A stretch of 64,000 nucleotides of DNA from Clostridiales bacterium. Its GTDB lineage: Bacteria > Bacillota > Clostridia > Oscillospirales > Acutalibacteraceae. Below the pieces are notes generated by a model, which did no database searches, was not told where the DNA came from, and worked only from the letters and a program-made list of their open reading frames with translations. The stretch spans positions 1 to 64,000 of the forward strand of contig JAIKWV010000038.1 of the NCBI GenBank assembly GCA_024684435.1. The letters are read 5' to 3'. How positions within the stretch are numbered: the stretch's first letter is position 1; the number at the start of each line of letters is the position of its first letter. This document shows positions 17,485 to 27,196 of this stretch, one piece after another. The position numbers and the translations under genes are program-made.

Positions 17485-18321
17485 TTATTTTTTAAACTTC
17501 ATGGAAATATCAAACGCCTGCACGGAATGGGTGAGGGCGCCCATGGAGATAATGTCCACTCCGGTGGCAGCAACCTGTGGGATGGTCTCACTTGTGATGT
17601 TGCCGGAGGCCTCAAGCAGAGCTCTGCCGTTCACAAGCTCAACAGCGGTCTTCATGTCCTCAAGGGACATATTGTCAAGCATTATTATCTCCGCGCCGCT
17701 GTCAAGAGCCTGTCTGACCTCATCAAGATCCCGGGTCTCCACCTCTATCTTTACCATGTGACCCAAATGGGCGCGGACTATTCTCACCGCGTTTTCGATA
17801 CCTCCGGCGGCGTCGATGTGGTTATCCTTGAGCATGGCTCCGTCGGAGAGATTGAACCTGTGGTTTTTGCCTCCGCCGCACACCACCGCGTACTTCTGAA
17901 GGGCGCGCAGGGAGGGGAGAGTTTTGCGGGTATCGGTTATCTGAGCTTTTGTGCCCGCGGTGAGCTTTACAGCCTGAGCCGTTGCCGTGGCTATGCCGGA
18001 CATATGCTGAAGTATGTTCAGCGCCGTGCGTTCACCCTTGAGCAGGAACACCGTTTTTCCGTGGAGCCGGGCGATAATGTCGCCTTTTTTTACAGGCCGT
18101 CCGTCCTCGATAAGCTTTTCCGCCGTAAAGGAAGCGTCCAGCATTTGGAATACCCTGAGAGCGATATCAATGCCGCAGAGAACGCCCTCCGCCTTTGCGA
18201 CAAAATACGCGTCGTCCTCCTGATCTTCACTGAAAAGATAGTCGGTGGAAACGTCCACGTAGTTGATGTCCTCCTGAATGGCGTTCTTGATAATATTGTC
18301 AATATAAAACTGAGTAAGCAT
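17485..18321 (-). CDS. nadC: Nicotinate-nucleotide pyrophosphorylase (carboxylating)
   Basis: The 278-aa quinolinate phosphoribosyltransferase makes nicotinate mononucleotide from quinolinate and PRPP. Typical motifs are ERTALNILQHMSGIAT, TRKTLPSLRALQKYAV, GGGKNHRFNLSD and MLKDNHI, and the C-terminal IISMGALTHS phosphate loop. The gene starts 17 bp after nadB and is clearly in one operon with it. nadA, normally the third member, is not beside them in this window. Confidence 0.96.
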   Translation of the reverse strand: MLTQFYIDNIIKNAIQEDINYVDVSTDYLFSEDQEDDAYFVAKAEGVLCGIDIALRVFQMLDASFTAEKLIEDGRPVKKGDIIARLHGKTVFLLKGERTALNILQHMSGIATATAQAVKLTAGTKAQITDTRKTLPSLRALQKYAVVCGGGKNHRFNLSDGAMLKDNHIDAAGGIENAVRIVRAHLGHMVKIEVETRDLDEVRQALDSGAEIIMLDNMSLEDMKTAVELVNGRALLEASGNITSETIPQVAATGVDIISMGALTHSVQAFDISMKFKK

Positions 18322-18338
18322 AAGACCCCTCCGTAAAA

Positions 18339-19805
18339 TTATTCGTCAACTTCTCTGAGTATTATCGCCGCAACAGTGGCGATGCTCAGAGCCTCGCAAT
18401 ACTCTTTTGTCTGGGCGAATTTTCCCTGCTGGAGACGCTTTAATATCTCCTCAACGCGCCGCCTGCCGCTTCTGATAGCCGCCGGGTTGGGGATAACGAA
18501 ATAGGCGTGCTGCATGATATCTCTTATCTGATCGACTATGCCCTTCGGCACAGGGGCGCCGGAGCAGTCAAGCTCCCTTTCCGCAGGCTCCACGGACGCG
18601 AAGCCCATCTGAATACACCGCTTGATATCCTCCGCTGCGTGTCTGCCGAAAACCATTGCCTCCGGCAGGGAATTGCTTGCCAATCTGTTGCCTCCGTGAA
18701 GACCGGTGTGGGCGCATTCCCCCGCGGCGTAGAGCCTGGGTATGGTGGTGCGGCTGTTGATATCCACGTCGATACCGCCCATAAGGTAGTGCTGACAGGG
18801 GAAAACGGGGATAAGATCCGTGGCTATATCCACGCCCCTTTGCAGGCAGTTTGAGGATATCCCGGGAAAACGGTTGTACAGAAATTCTTTGCCCTTGTAT
18901 CTGATATCCAAATAAAATTTGTCGCTGCCCGTGCGGCGCTGTTCCAGAACTATGGAACGGGAGACCACGTCTCGCGGAGCCAGCTCAAGACGCTCGTCGT
19001 ACTTGTCCATAAAGCGCTCTCTGTTGACGTTGAGCAGGTAGGCGCCCTCGCCCCGTACCGCTTCGCTTATCAGAAACTGTTCCTCACAGTCGGGGGAGTT
19101 GAACGCTGTGGGATGGAACTGTACAAAACTGAGATTTTTTATTTTTGCTCCCAGCTCATAGGCAAAGCGTATGCCGTCTCCGGTGGATATCTTCGGGTTA
19201 GTGGTGTGTTTATAAACTCTGCCTATGCCTCCCGTGGCAAGGATGACAAAGCTGCCGAAAACAAGGGAATATTCGTTGTTATAATACACTGTCGCGGAAA
19301 AGCCGCTTCGTTCTCTGGCAAGGGAACAAACAAGGCAGTTCTCCGCCAGGTCGATGTTTTTGCGTTTTTTTACGCATTCAAGGAAGGTGTCCACCATCTC
19401 CTTGCCGGTGGTGTCTTTGTGGTGTACTATGCGGCGGCGGCTGTGACCGCCCTCAAGGGTCATGAGGAGCCTGCCGTCTTTGTCCCTGTCAAGGTCAACG
19501 CCCAGATCGATCATGCGAAGCACGTCCTGAGGACCCTCGTGTATGAGAGTTTCCACGGCGCGGATGTCGTTCTTGTATCCGCCGGCTATAAGTGTGTCCT
19601 TTATGTGCAGATCGTAGCTGTCGTTCTCGTGCTCCAGCACCGCGGCAACGCCGCCCTGAGCCAGAGAACTGCCGGAAACGGTGTCCTCCATTTTTGAGAT
19701 AAGCAGTATGCGGGTGTTATCGTCGAACTGCAGAGCGGCATACATTCCGGCAACGCCGCAGCCGACTATGATAACGTCATATATTTTTTCCAAAAGCGTC
19801 CTCAC
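18339..19805 (-). CDS. nadB: L-aspartate oxidase
   Basis: This 488-aa flavoenzyme oxidises L-aspartate to iminoaspartate, the first step of NAD synthesis. It has the FAD-binding VGCGVAGMYAAL near the N-terminus, SGSSLAQGGVAAV, an EGGHSRRRIVH active-site stretch, FVQFHPTAF, and GGIDVDINSRTT with AAGECAHTGLHGGNRLASNS. The C-terminal helical domain is shorter than in E. coli. It is the first gene of the nadBC operon. Confidence 0.95.
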   Translation of the reverse strand: MRTLLEKIYDVIIVGCGVAGMYAALQFDDNTRILLISKMEDTVSGSSLAQGGVAAVLEHENDSYDLHIKDTLIAGGYKNDIRAVETLIHEGPQDVLRMIDLGVDLDRDKDGRLLMTLEGGHSRRRIVHHKDTTGKEMVDTFLECVKKRKNIDLAENCLVCSLARERSGFSATVYYNNEYSLVFGSFVILATGGIGRVYKHTTNPKISTGDGIRFAYELGAKIKNLSFVQFHPTAFNSPDCEEQFLISEAVRGEGAYLLNVNRERFMDKYDERLELAPRDVVSRSIVLEQRRTGSDKFYLDIRYKGKEFLYNRFPGISSNCLQRGVDIATDLIPVFPCQHYLMGGIDVDINSRTTIPRLYAAGECAHTGLHGGNRLASNSLPEAMVFGRHAAEDIKRCIQMGFASVEPAERELDCSGAPVPKGIVDQIRDIMQHAYFVIPNPAAIRSGRRRVEEILKRLQQGKFAQTKEYCEALSIATVAAIILREVDE

Positions 19806-19946
19806 CGCCCTTTGCTGTTGTACTATTCGTAATTATATCATATTACCCGCAAAATTCAACAAGTTTTTATGTCAAAAGCATTGACAAAACACGCTTATTT
19901 GCTTAATATAAAGTTATTGCAATCTCTTTGGAACGGAGGAATATCC

Positions 19947-21116
19947 ATGTACAAGGGACCTGTACCTGCGGAGGAATATTCTCAGCTCATTGCCGAGCTT
20001 GACGATATATTTTTTGCCGACGACGAAGAACCCCGACGTGACTTTATGACGCTCCTGCCCAAGCTCTACAAAAAAAAGTATGACCCCTGCGGTCATAACT
20101 ATGCTCTCATTGACGAGGGCAGGATAAGAGCTTCGGTGGGGCTTTTTCCTGTAAAGTTTTCCGTTTGCGGAGAGGAGCTTCTGTGCGGCGGGATAGGCAA
20201 CGTGGGCGTCAGCCGCGATTCCCGTTCAAAGGGATATATGAAGGAGGCTATGGCTGTCGCGCTTGACGCAATGAAAGCCATGGGAGCGGATTTCGGAATG
20301 CTGGGCGGTCAGCGCCAGAGGTATCAGTATTTTTCCTTTGACAACGGCGGCGTGGCTTATAAATATACAGTGAACCGCCGCAATCTTGAACACTGCTACG
20401 GCAAGGACGCAAAAAGCAGATTTATCTGTAAGCTCATTGATGAAAGCACACCGGAGCTTGCAGTGGAGGCGGACAAGCTTTTCAGGCGTCTGCCGGCGTG
20501 CCCGGTCAGAGACGGCGGTCCCGAATATCTTATCGACCTGTTCCGTTCATGGGACTGCACACCCTATGCCGTTATTGACGGGGACGAGGTCAAAGGCTTT
20601 TTCAACCTTGACCGGGACAGGCAAAACGTCTCGACATTCATGATAAAAGGTGAGACGGATATAAAGGACGTTCTGCTGGCTCTGTTTGAGACTCTCGATC
20701 CCGAAAGACCCCGCACGGGCATATCCGTTCCGGAATATGACCTCGTTCTGCGCCGGGCGCTGGAAAACGTATGCGAGGACATGGAGCTGGGGCATACGGA
20801 ACATTTTACGGTTCTGAATTACGAAAAAACGATCAGAGCGTTCCTTAAGCTAAAAGCAGGTTATCATAAGCTTGTCGACGGTGAGATCCGGTATCTTATC
20901 CACGGTGAAAACGGAGACGAAATAATACTCGTCCGTGTCGCCGGAGGGAAAGTCACCGTTGAAAAAACCGGGGATAAGGCGGACGTTGAGCTTGAGCATT
21001 TAGAGGCGGTACGCTACTTCTTCAGCTTCAATTCTCCCCGGCGCGGCGGTGAGGGCGGAGCGCCGGACGCATGGTTTCCGCTGCCGGTATTCGTCTACGG
21101 ATGCGACGGAGTATAA
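19947..21116 (+). CDS. GNAT family acetyltransferase, Eis-like
   Basis: The 389-aa protein has an N-terminal GNAT domain with the acetyl-CoA loop VGVSRDSRSKGYMKEAM (about residues 87-104). A second GNAT-like half follows, then a C-terminal domain (about 285-385) like the sterol-carrier fold of Eis/GNAT proteins. The ATG at 19947 lies just after GGAGGA; longer starts upstream lack a ribosome binding site. It is 34 bp before the alpha-mannosidase and likely co-transcribed with it. The acetylated substrate is not evident. Confidence 0.82.
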   Translation: MYKGPVPAEEYSQLIAELDDIFFADDEEPRRDFMTLLPKLYKKKYDPCGHNYALIDEGRIRASVGLFPVKFSVCGEELLCGGIGNVGVSRDSRSKGYMKEAMAVALDAMKAMGADFGMLGGQRQRYQYFSFDNGGVAYKYTVNRRNLEHCYGKDAKSRFICKLIDESTPELAVEADKLFRRLPACPVRDGGPEYLIDLFRSWDCTPYAVIDGDEVKGFFNLDRDRQNVSTFMIKGETDIKDVLLALFETLDPERPRTGISVPEYDLVLRRALENVCEDMELGHTEHFTVLNYEKTIRAFLKLKAGYHKLVDGEIRYLIHGENGDEIILVRVAGGKVTVEKTGDKADVELEHLEAVRYFFSFNSPRRGGEGGAPDAWFPLPVFVYGCDGV

Positions 21117-21150
21117 CACAATAAATTTTTGATTTTAAGGAGATAAAACG

Positions 21151-24100
21151 ATGGCATTTTTAGACCATTCCTTCAAGGACAGAAATTTAGAGAGACATAT
21201 GGTTGTTGGCAGGGTAAGGAAGATAGTTTCCTTCATTGAGGAAAACTACCTTTACGGCGAAAAGGTCAAACTGGGCGGCTTCAAGTTCCGTGACGGTCAG
21301 TCCACCATAGACAAAATAAACGAGGGCGAATGGGTGGATTTCGACACGGACAATGACTACTGGGGCTACCGCGAGTGCTACTGCTGGTTCAAGCACAGCT
21401 TCACCATCCCGGAGAGCTTCGCCGGAAAGCCTGTTATCTATGAGATAAAGCCCGTTGACGACAAATGGTATGCCCGTAACGCAGGGTTTATCGTCTACTC
21501 GGACGACAAGCTTCTGCAGGGTCTGGACTGTTTCCACCACTACTTAAAACTTCTGGACTGCGCCAAGGGCGGAGAAAAGTTGAATATAAACATAAACGCC
21601 TATGCGGACGACTTTGAGTGGAAAGGCCGGCTCCGTATGACCGCCCACATCAAGACCTTGAACGAGACTGCCCGCAGGATAATGTACGACCTGTCTGTTC
21701 CCCTCAAGGTGGCGGACATCCTCAACGTTGAGAACATAGCAAGAATAAATATACTCAACGCCCTGAACGAGGCTGTCAATATGCTTGACATGACGGATGA
21801 AGAGGACGTGGAACGCTTCAACGCCTCCGCTCTGAAAGCCATCGAATATCTCGACAAAGAAATATATTCAAAGCCCAACAGCGAAATGACGGCGTCCTGT
21901 ATCGGTCACACCCACATCGACGTCGCATGGCTGTGGAGACTGCGCCAGACAAGGGACAAGGCAGGCCGCTCCTTCTCAACGGTACTCAAGCTCATGGATG
22001 AATATCCGGAATATAAATTCATGTCCCCCCAGGCACAGCTTTATGACTATGTAAAGCAGGACTACCCGGAGCTGTTTGAAAAGATCAAACAGCGCGTCCG
22101 CGACGGCCGCTGGGAGGTGGAGGGCAGCATGTGGGTGGAATCCGACACCAACATCACCTCCGGCGAATCCCTTGTGCGTCAGTTCCTTGTGGGCAAGCGT
22201 TTCTTCAGACAGGAGTTCGGCGTGGACAACAAAATAATGTGGCTGCCGGACGTTTTCGGCTACTCCGCCGCCCTGCCCCAGATAATAAAAAAATCCGGTC
22301 TTGACTATTTCATGACCACAAAAATATCATGGAGCGAGTTTGACTCCATGCCCTTCGATACGTTTATGTGGAAGGGCATTGACGGAACAGAGGTTCTAAC
22401 CCACTTCTCACCCACCATGGCGTATGAATATTTCCAGCGCAGGGACAACGCCAGCACCTACAACGCCAATCTCACCCCCTCCCACGTCGTGGGCGGCTGG
22501 ATGAGATATTCCCAGAAGGATCTGAACAAGGAGTATCTTATCTCCTTCGGTTGGGGAGACGGCGGCGGCGGACCCACCGTTGAGATGCTTGAAGAGGGCA
22601 GAAGAATGGCAAGGGGCATAGAGGGCTGTCCCGTTGTGGAACAGAAGTTCGCCGGCGATTTCTTCAGAAAGCTTGAAAAGGATGTTAAGGACAACAAACA
22701 CCTTCCAAAATGGGCAGGGGAGTTGTACCTTGAGTTCCACAGAGGCACCCTTACCTCTCAGGGCAGAAACAAGAGATACAACCGCAAGAGCGAGGTGCTC
22801 TACCATGACGTGGAGACCCTCAACCAGCTTGCGGCGGTGACAAGCGGAAGCAAATATCCCGCGGAGGACATTCTTGAGGCGTGGAAGATAATTCTGCTCA
22901 ACCAGTTCCACGACATCATCCCCGGCTCTTCGATAAAAGCGGTCTATGAGGATTCCAGAGAACAGTACGAGGAGATAGGCGCCAAGGGCAGAGAGCTTGT
23001 ATGCAGGGCCTTGTCGGATATCGTTTCGGATATTTCCGTTGACAAAAAATCATTCGTGGTGTTCAACACCCTTGGCATGGCTCGTGACGACATCGTTATC
23101 ACCGACGTTCCGGTCAACGGGACATTCTCGGTCAGGGACAGTGACGGGAACGCGCTTCCCTCTCAGCTTACCCATGACGGCAAGCTTATATTCTTTGCAA
23201 AGGATATCCCGGCAAAGGGCTTCAAGGTCTATGAGATATCGGCTGACGGGGCGGACTGCGCAAACGGCGTTAAAGTCGAGGGCAAAAAGGTCGACAATAA
23301 GTTCTTCAATGTTGAATTCGATAAGGATATGAACATAGCCCGTCTGCTGCACAAGCAGACAGGCAGAGCGGTAGCTCCCGAGGGCGAGGTGCTCAACAGG
23401 CTGTTTGTCTATGAGGACAGACCCTTCAACCACGAGGCGTGGGATATCAAGGCGTACTACGATGAAAAGTACGAGCCCATCGACAATGTGGACAGCGTTG
23501 AAGTCATCGAAACAGGAGCTGTCCGCACCGTTATGAGAGTTGTCAGAAAATACCTTGCATCCACCATTCAGCAGGATTTCATATTCTATAACGATATCCC
23601 AAGGATAGACGTGGAATATGTTATCGACTGGAAGGAAAAGCATATGCTCCTCAAAACGGATTATCCCGTGGACGTTAACACCACAAAGGCGACCTACGAT
23701 ATCCAGTTCGGCAATTACGAGCGTCCCACACACGCCAACACCTCATGGGATCACGCAAAGTTTGAGGTGGCGGGTCACAAGTGGGCGGACTTAAGCGACA
23801 ACAGCTTCGGTCTTTCCATCCTCAACGACTGCAAATACGGCTGGGCGATCAGGGACGGTCACATCAGACCCACCCTTCTGCGCTGCGCCACTAACCCCAA
23901 CAGCGAGCAGGACAGAGAGGTACATTACTTCACATATTCCATTTATCCCCATGCGGGCAGTGTGGACACCTCAAATGTTGTGGAGGAGGGTTACTCTCTC
24001 AACTATCCTCTCTACTGCACGGTTGCCGAACCCCACGCCGGCAAGCTCTCGCAGGAGTATTCACTTGTCAGCGCAGATAAGTCAAACGTCATAATCGAGA

Positions 24101-24318
24101 CCGTCAAGAAGGCGGAGGACAGCGACGAGACTGTTATCAGAATGTACGAGACATGGAACAGGAAAACCCCTGTAAAGCTCACCTTCGCTTTGCCGATAAA
24201 GTCCGCAAAGGAATGTAACCTTCTGGAGGAGGAAGACGTTGACCTTGCCTTTGAGGGCAGCAGCCTTGAGCTGACATTCAAACCCTTTGAGATAAAGACG
24301 ATTAAAATCAGATTGTAA
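21151..24318 (+). CDS. Alpha-mannosidase, glycoside hydrolase family 38
   Basis: The 1055-aa enzyme has an N-terminal beta domain, then the GH38 catalytic barrel. GHTHIDVAWLWRLRQTRDKA (about residue 250) supplies the metal ligands, and MWLPDVFGYSAALPQI holds the catalytic nucleophile Asp at about 367. A middle three-helix region and a large C-terminal beta-sandwich follow, as usual for the family. No signal peptide is present, so it acts in the cytoplasm on imported mannosides, probably from host or plant glycans (inference). It starts behind AAGGAG and ends before a strong terminator. Confidence 0.95.
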   Translation: MAFLDHSFKDRNLERHMVVGRVRKIVSFIEENYLYGEKVKLGGFKFRDGQSTIDKINEGEWVDFDTDNDYWGYRECYCWFKHSFTIPESFAGKPVIYEIKPVDDKWYARNAGFIVYSDDKLLQGLDCFHHYLKLLDCAKGGEKLNININAYADDFEWKGRLRMTAHIKTLNETARRIMYDLSVPLKVADILNVENIARINILNALNEAVNMLDMTDEEDVERFNASALKAIEYLDKEIYSKPNSEMTASCIGHTHIDVAWLWRLRQTRDKAGRSFSTVLKLMDEYPEYKFMSPQAQLYDYVKQDYPELFEKIKQRVRDGRWEVEGSMWVESDTNITSGESLVRQFLVGKRFFRQEFGVDNKIMWLPDVFGYSAALPQIIKKSGLDYFMTTKISWSEFDSMPFDTFMWKGIDGTEVLTHFSPTMAYEYFQRRDNASTYNANLTPSHVVGGWMRYSQKDLNKEYLISFGWGDGGGGPTVEMLEEGRRMARGIEGCPVVEQKFAGDFFRKLEKDVKDNKHLPKWAGELYLEFHRGTLTSQGRNKRYNRKSEVLYHDVETLNQLAAVTSGSKYPAEDILEAWKIILLNQFHDIIPGSSIKAVYEDSREQYEEIGAKGRELVCRALSDIVSDISVDKKSFVVFNTLGMARDDIVITDVPVNGTFSVRDSDGNALPSQLTHDGKLIFFAKDIPAKGFKVYEISADGADCANGVKVEGKKVDNKFFNVEFDKDMNIARLLHKQTGRAVAPEGEVLNRLFVYEDRPFNHEAWDIKAYYDEKYEPIDNVDSVEVIETGAVRTVMRVVRKYLASTIQQDFIFYNDIPRIDVEYVIDWKEKHMLLKTDYPVDVNTTKATYDIQFGNYERPTHANTSWDHAKFEVAGHKWADLSDNSFGLSILNDCKYGWAIRDGHIRPTLLRCATNPNSEQDREVHYFTYSIYPHAGSVDTSNVVEEGYSLNYPLYCTVAEPHAGKLSQEYSLVSADKSNVIIETVKKAEDSDETVIRMYETWNRKTPVKLTFALPIKSAKECNLLEEEDVDLAFEGSSLELTFKPFEIKTIKIRL

Positions 24319-24338
24319 TTATTGTTTTTAATCGAATA

Positions 24339-24382
24339 AGCGCTGTCGGGTCACTTAACGACTTCCGGCAGCGCTCTTTTTA
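24339..24382. terminator. Terminator of the mannosidase operon
   Basis: AGCGCTGTCGGG (24339-24350) pairs with CCGGCAGCGCT (24365-24375), followed by CTTTTT. The convergent gene on the other strand ends at 24397, so it may serve both. Confidence 0.85.
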
Positions 24383-24396
24383 TTTATGATTTTTGA

Positions 24397-25566
24397 CTAT
24401 CTGAAGAGAAATATTGCTTTGAAAAATTCCGTGGTTAAAAATGCTAAATCCTCATTGCGCTCTTTTAAAAGTTCACGCCTTTCCGCGGCAGTGAAATCAT
24501 TATCATTTAACATCTCTTTATACAACGCGCGTATCTCTGCTCTGCGTGTTATATAACGGGAAAGATTTTTAAATAAGCCTGCCGACTTTGCGTCATAGTG
24601 TTTTAAAGCAACTCCCAACGAATATAACGCACAGCTGCCGACATTATAATCAGAGAAGCCTATGGAGTAAGTTCTTCCGTTGCTTCCCAGATAATCCACA
24701 TCTTGATCAAAGTCTTCTACGGTGACTGTTGTTGACGTACCGTCTTTAAAGTTAATCTTTATATCTACCGGGTCTTTAAGTTCATAACAGTAGTCAAAAT
24801 ATCTGATAAGGTTTACGTTCCCTTGCGGTTCCACAGAATCGATCATGTCATAAACGCTTATCGTGCGGTAAGGCAGCACCTTTTCAAAGTTAAGATAGCT
24901 CCATGTGACGGTGCTGTCGGTATAAAAGCCCTGGTCGAAATAAATATCCGGTTCGAGGTATGCTGTTGTATCGCTGTTTGAAAAAGTAACTTCAAAAGTC
25001 TCTCGTACATAAAGATGGCGACCGTATTCTTCCCAATCATATTCTATCAGATCATAACCTTCCATAAGATCCGTCAGAGGATTTACAGGGTTTACATCGG
25101 TCACATTTCCGAGATATTCAACGCTGATGTTTGAAAACATATCCCAGTAGTAAGACAGAACATAATACATTTTGCCCGCCGTTAATACGCAGTAACTTCC
25201 CCCGCGTGACCAATCTCCATATTCGTCTGAACCGTAGGTCCAAAGGCAAAGGGTATCTTCCCAATCTTCAGAATAGCAAACGTTGTCATTTGTATCCGCG
25301 GTAATACCGTCGAAGCAGCCGGAAAAGCTGTAAACGCCTGTCTCACGGGGAACAAATGAATAAAAAATGGCGTCATCTTCATCAGGTCCCAAATCATTTT
25401 TCCCGAGTTTAAGCTCAAAGCCGTAGTTAAAAACGATAGAATTGTCGTCTCCGAAGTAACAGGTAAGTTTGTCGGGTATATCCTCCGCAAAAACGGAACA
25501 GGGTATGACGGACAGAAGCATGATGGCGCTGAGTAAAATTGCCGTGAAACGTTTGATCCTTTTCAT
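24397..25566 (-). CDS. Secreted protein of unknown function
   Basis: The 389-aa protein has a clear signal peptide (MKRIKRFTAILLSAIMLLSV, cleavage near VFA/ED at about 28). The mature part is rich in Tyr, Asp and Trp and looks beta-structured. FYSFVPRETGVYSFSGC near residue 65 resembles pre-peptidase C-terminal-type beta-sandwich domains. The last 60 residues are helical and basic. No catalytic motif is recognised and it stands alone between the mannosidase terminator and the pyrimidine promoter. Confidence 0.75.
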   Translation of the reverse strand: MKRIKRFTAILLSAIMLLSVIPCSVFAEDIPDKLTCYFGDDNSIVFNYGFELKLGKNDLGPDEDDAIFYSFVPRETGVYSFSGCFDGITADTNDNVCYSEDWEDTLCLWTYGSDEYGDWSRGGSYCVLTAGKMYYVLSYYWDMFSNISVEYLGNVTDVNPVNPLTDLMEGYDLIEYDWEEYGRHLYVRETFEVTFSNSDTTAYLEPDIYFDQGFYTDSTVTWSYLNFEKVLPYRTISVYDMIDSVEPQGNVNLIRYFDYCYELKDPVDIKINFKDGTSTTVTVEDFDQDVDYLGSNGRTYSIGFSDYNVGSCALYSLGVALKHYDAKSAGLFKNLSRYITRRAEIRALYKEMLNDNDFTAAERRELLKERNEDLAFLTTEFFKAIFLFR

Positions 25567-25762
25567 AAAACAACCTCCAGTTTTTTAATGTTTTGGATAT
25601 TCTAAACCATAAAACTCCGTTTGTCTACCGCTTATGGGAAATATTAATCAAATCTTAAGAATTTATTTTATGGCACTAAGTTGAAGCAGGATCGGCATTT
25701 GCGGCAAAACGGGAAGAACAACGTGTCTTAAAAAAATATTTCGGATATGACATGATTTTTGA

Positions 25763-25791
25763 TTGACAGGGCATTAAAAGTATGATAAAAT
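25763..25791 (+). promoter_or_regulatory. Promoter of the pyrimidine operon
   Basis: TTGACA (25763-25768) and TAAAAT (25786-25791) are 17 bp apart. Transcription would begin near 25798 and leave about 170 nt before pyrC. The bases between the preceding gene and this promoter (25567-25762) show nothing else recognisable. Confidence 0.82.
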
Positions 25792-25797
25792 ACTTTA

Positions 25798-25967
25798 AAG
25801 GTTTTTAAGTCGGTACAGAGATGCTGACAAGATCTGTTATCCGCAGGGTATTTGCGCCCGTTGTACAGTTGCGTTATTTTTCATAATGAAAATTTACGGC
25901 GTTGTGCGCTTTTGATTTTGGATCTTGTCAGGGGGCAGGGTCTTTTTGTTTGTTCGGAGGTGCGGTC
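25798..25967 (+). promoter_or_regulatory. Structured leader of the pyrimidine operon
   Basis: A perfect 11-bp inverted repeat, CTGACAAGATC (25824-25834) and GATCTTGTCAG (25921-25931), closes an 86-nt interior with smaller hairpins (for example ATTTTTCAT/ATGAAAAT). After it come GGGGGCAGGGTCTTTTTG and then the ribosome binding site GGAGG (25956-25960). I do not see the PyrR binding consensus, and pyrR is not adjacent. A transcript-level control of the operon by this leader is an inference from its length and fold. Confidence 0.55.
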
Positions 25968-27182
25968 ATGGCAATCGCTTTTAAAAACGCAAAGCTGTAT
26001 AAGAACGGAGATCTTATTTCTGTTGACGGAAATATTTCCGATTTACCGGATATTCAGGACCTTGACCTTTCTTTTGAAAATTGTATTATTGTTCCCGGTC
26101 TCGTTGATGTACATGTGCATTTGCGGGAGCCGGGTTTTTCGTATAAGGAGACTATACTTACCGGCACAAAGGCCGCCGCCCGGGGAGGGTACGCTGCGGT
26201 GTGTTCCATGCCTAACCTTGACCCCGCGCCGGACAGCCTTGCGGGACTCAAACCTCAGCTTGAGGCTATCGAAAGGGACGCCTGCATACAGGTTCTGCCC
26301 TACGGTACCATATCAAAGGGGGAGAAGGGCGAACGGCTCTCCGACATGGAGGAGCTTGCGCCCCGGGTCATAGCCTTTTCGGATGACGGCAAAGGCGTTC
26401 AGAACAGGGAGCTTATGAAAGTCGCCATGGAAAAGGCGAAAAAGCTCGATAAAATAATCGCGGCTCACTGCGAGGATAATTCTTTGCTCAAGGGCGGATA
26501 CATCCATCAGGGAGAGTACGCGAAGAAGCACGGTCACAGAGGCATCTGCGGCGAGTCCGAATGGGGACAGATAAAGAGGGATCTTGAACTGGCGGAGGAA
26601 ACAGGCTGCAAATACCATGTGTGCCATATATCCTGCAAGGAGAGCGTGTGGTATATCCGTCAGGCAAAGAAGAGAGGCGTGGACGTCACCTGCGAGACCG
26701 CGCCCCACTACCTGCTGCTTGATGACGGAGACCTGCAGGAGGACGGAAGATTCAAGATGAATCCACCACTGAGAAGCTCCGCGGACAGAGAGGCGATCAT
26801 TGAGGGCATAAAGGACGGCACTATCGACATGATAGCCACCGACCACGCGCCCCATTCTTTCGAGGAAAAGAGCCGCGGGCTGGAAAAGAGCCTCATGGGC
26901 GTCGTGGGCATAGAGACCGCCTTCCCGCTGCTGTATACGGGGCTGGTGAAGACCGGGATAATCACTTTGCCGGAGCTGATACGCCTCATGCACGACAACC
27001 CATGCAAACGGTTCGGTATAGACACGGGCAATGATTTTACGGCGTTCGATCTGAACAGCGAATACAAAATAGATCCGTCGGAATTTTTGTCAAAGGGAAA
27101 GAGCACCCCCTTCGAGGGCAGAAAGGTTTACGGAAAATGCCTGCTGACCGTGTCCGGCGGCAGGGTGGCTTACAAAAACTGA
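25968..27182 (+). CDS. pyrC: Dihydroorotase
   Basis: The 404-aa type I dihydroorotase has the metal-binding DVHVHLREPGFSYKETI, then AAARGGYAAVCSMPN, further ligands in AAHCEDN and YHVCHISCKESV, and IATDHAPHS near residue 286. It cyclises carbamoyl aspartate. Start ATG at 25968 has GGAGG 7 bp upstream. It is the first gene of the operon; pyrK follows after 14 bp. Confidence 0.95.
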   Translation: MAIAFKNAKLYKNGDLISVDGNISDLPDIQDLDLSFENCIIVPGLVDVHVHLREPGFSYKETILTGTKAAARGGYAAVCSMPNLDPAPDSLAGLKPQLEAIERDACIQVLPYGTISKGEKGERLSDMEELAPRVIAFSDDGKGVQNRELMKVAMEKAKKLDKIIAAHCEDNSLLKGGYIHQGEYAKKHGHRGICGESEWGQIKRDLELAEETGCKYHVCHISCKESVWYIRQAKKRGVDVTCETAPHYLLLDDGDLQEDGRFKMNPPLRSSADREAIIEGIKDGTIDMIATDHAPHSFEEKSRGLEKSLMGVVGIETAFPLLYTGLVKTGIITLPELIRLMHDNPCKRFGIDTGNDFTAFDLNSEYKIDPSEFLSKGKSTPFEGRKVYGKCLLTVSGGRVAYKN

Positions 27183-27196
27183 GGAGCACGGATGCG

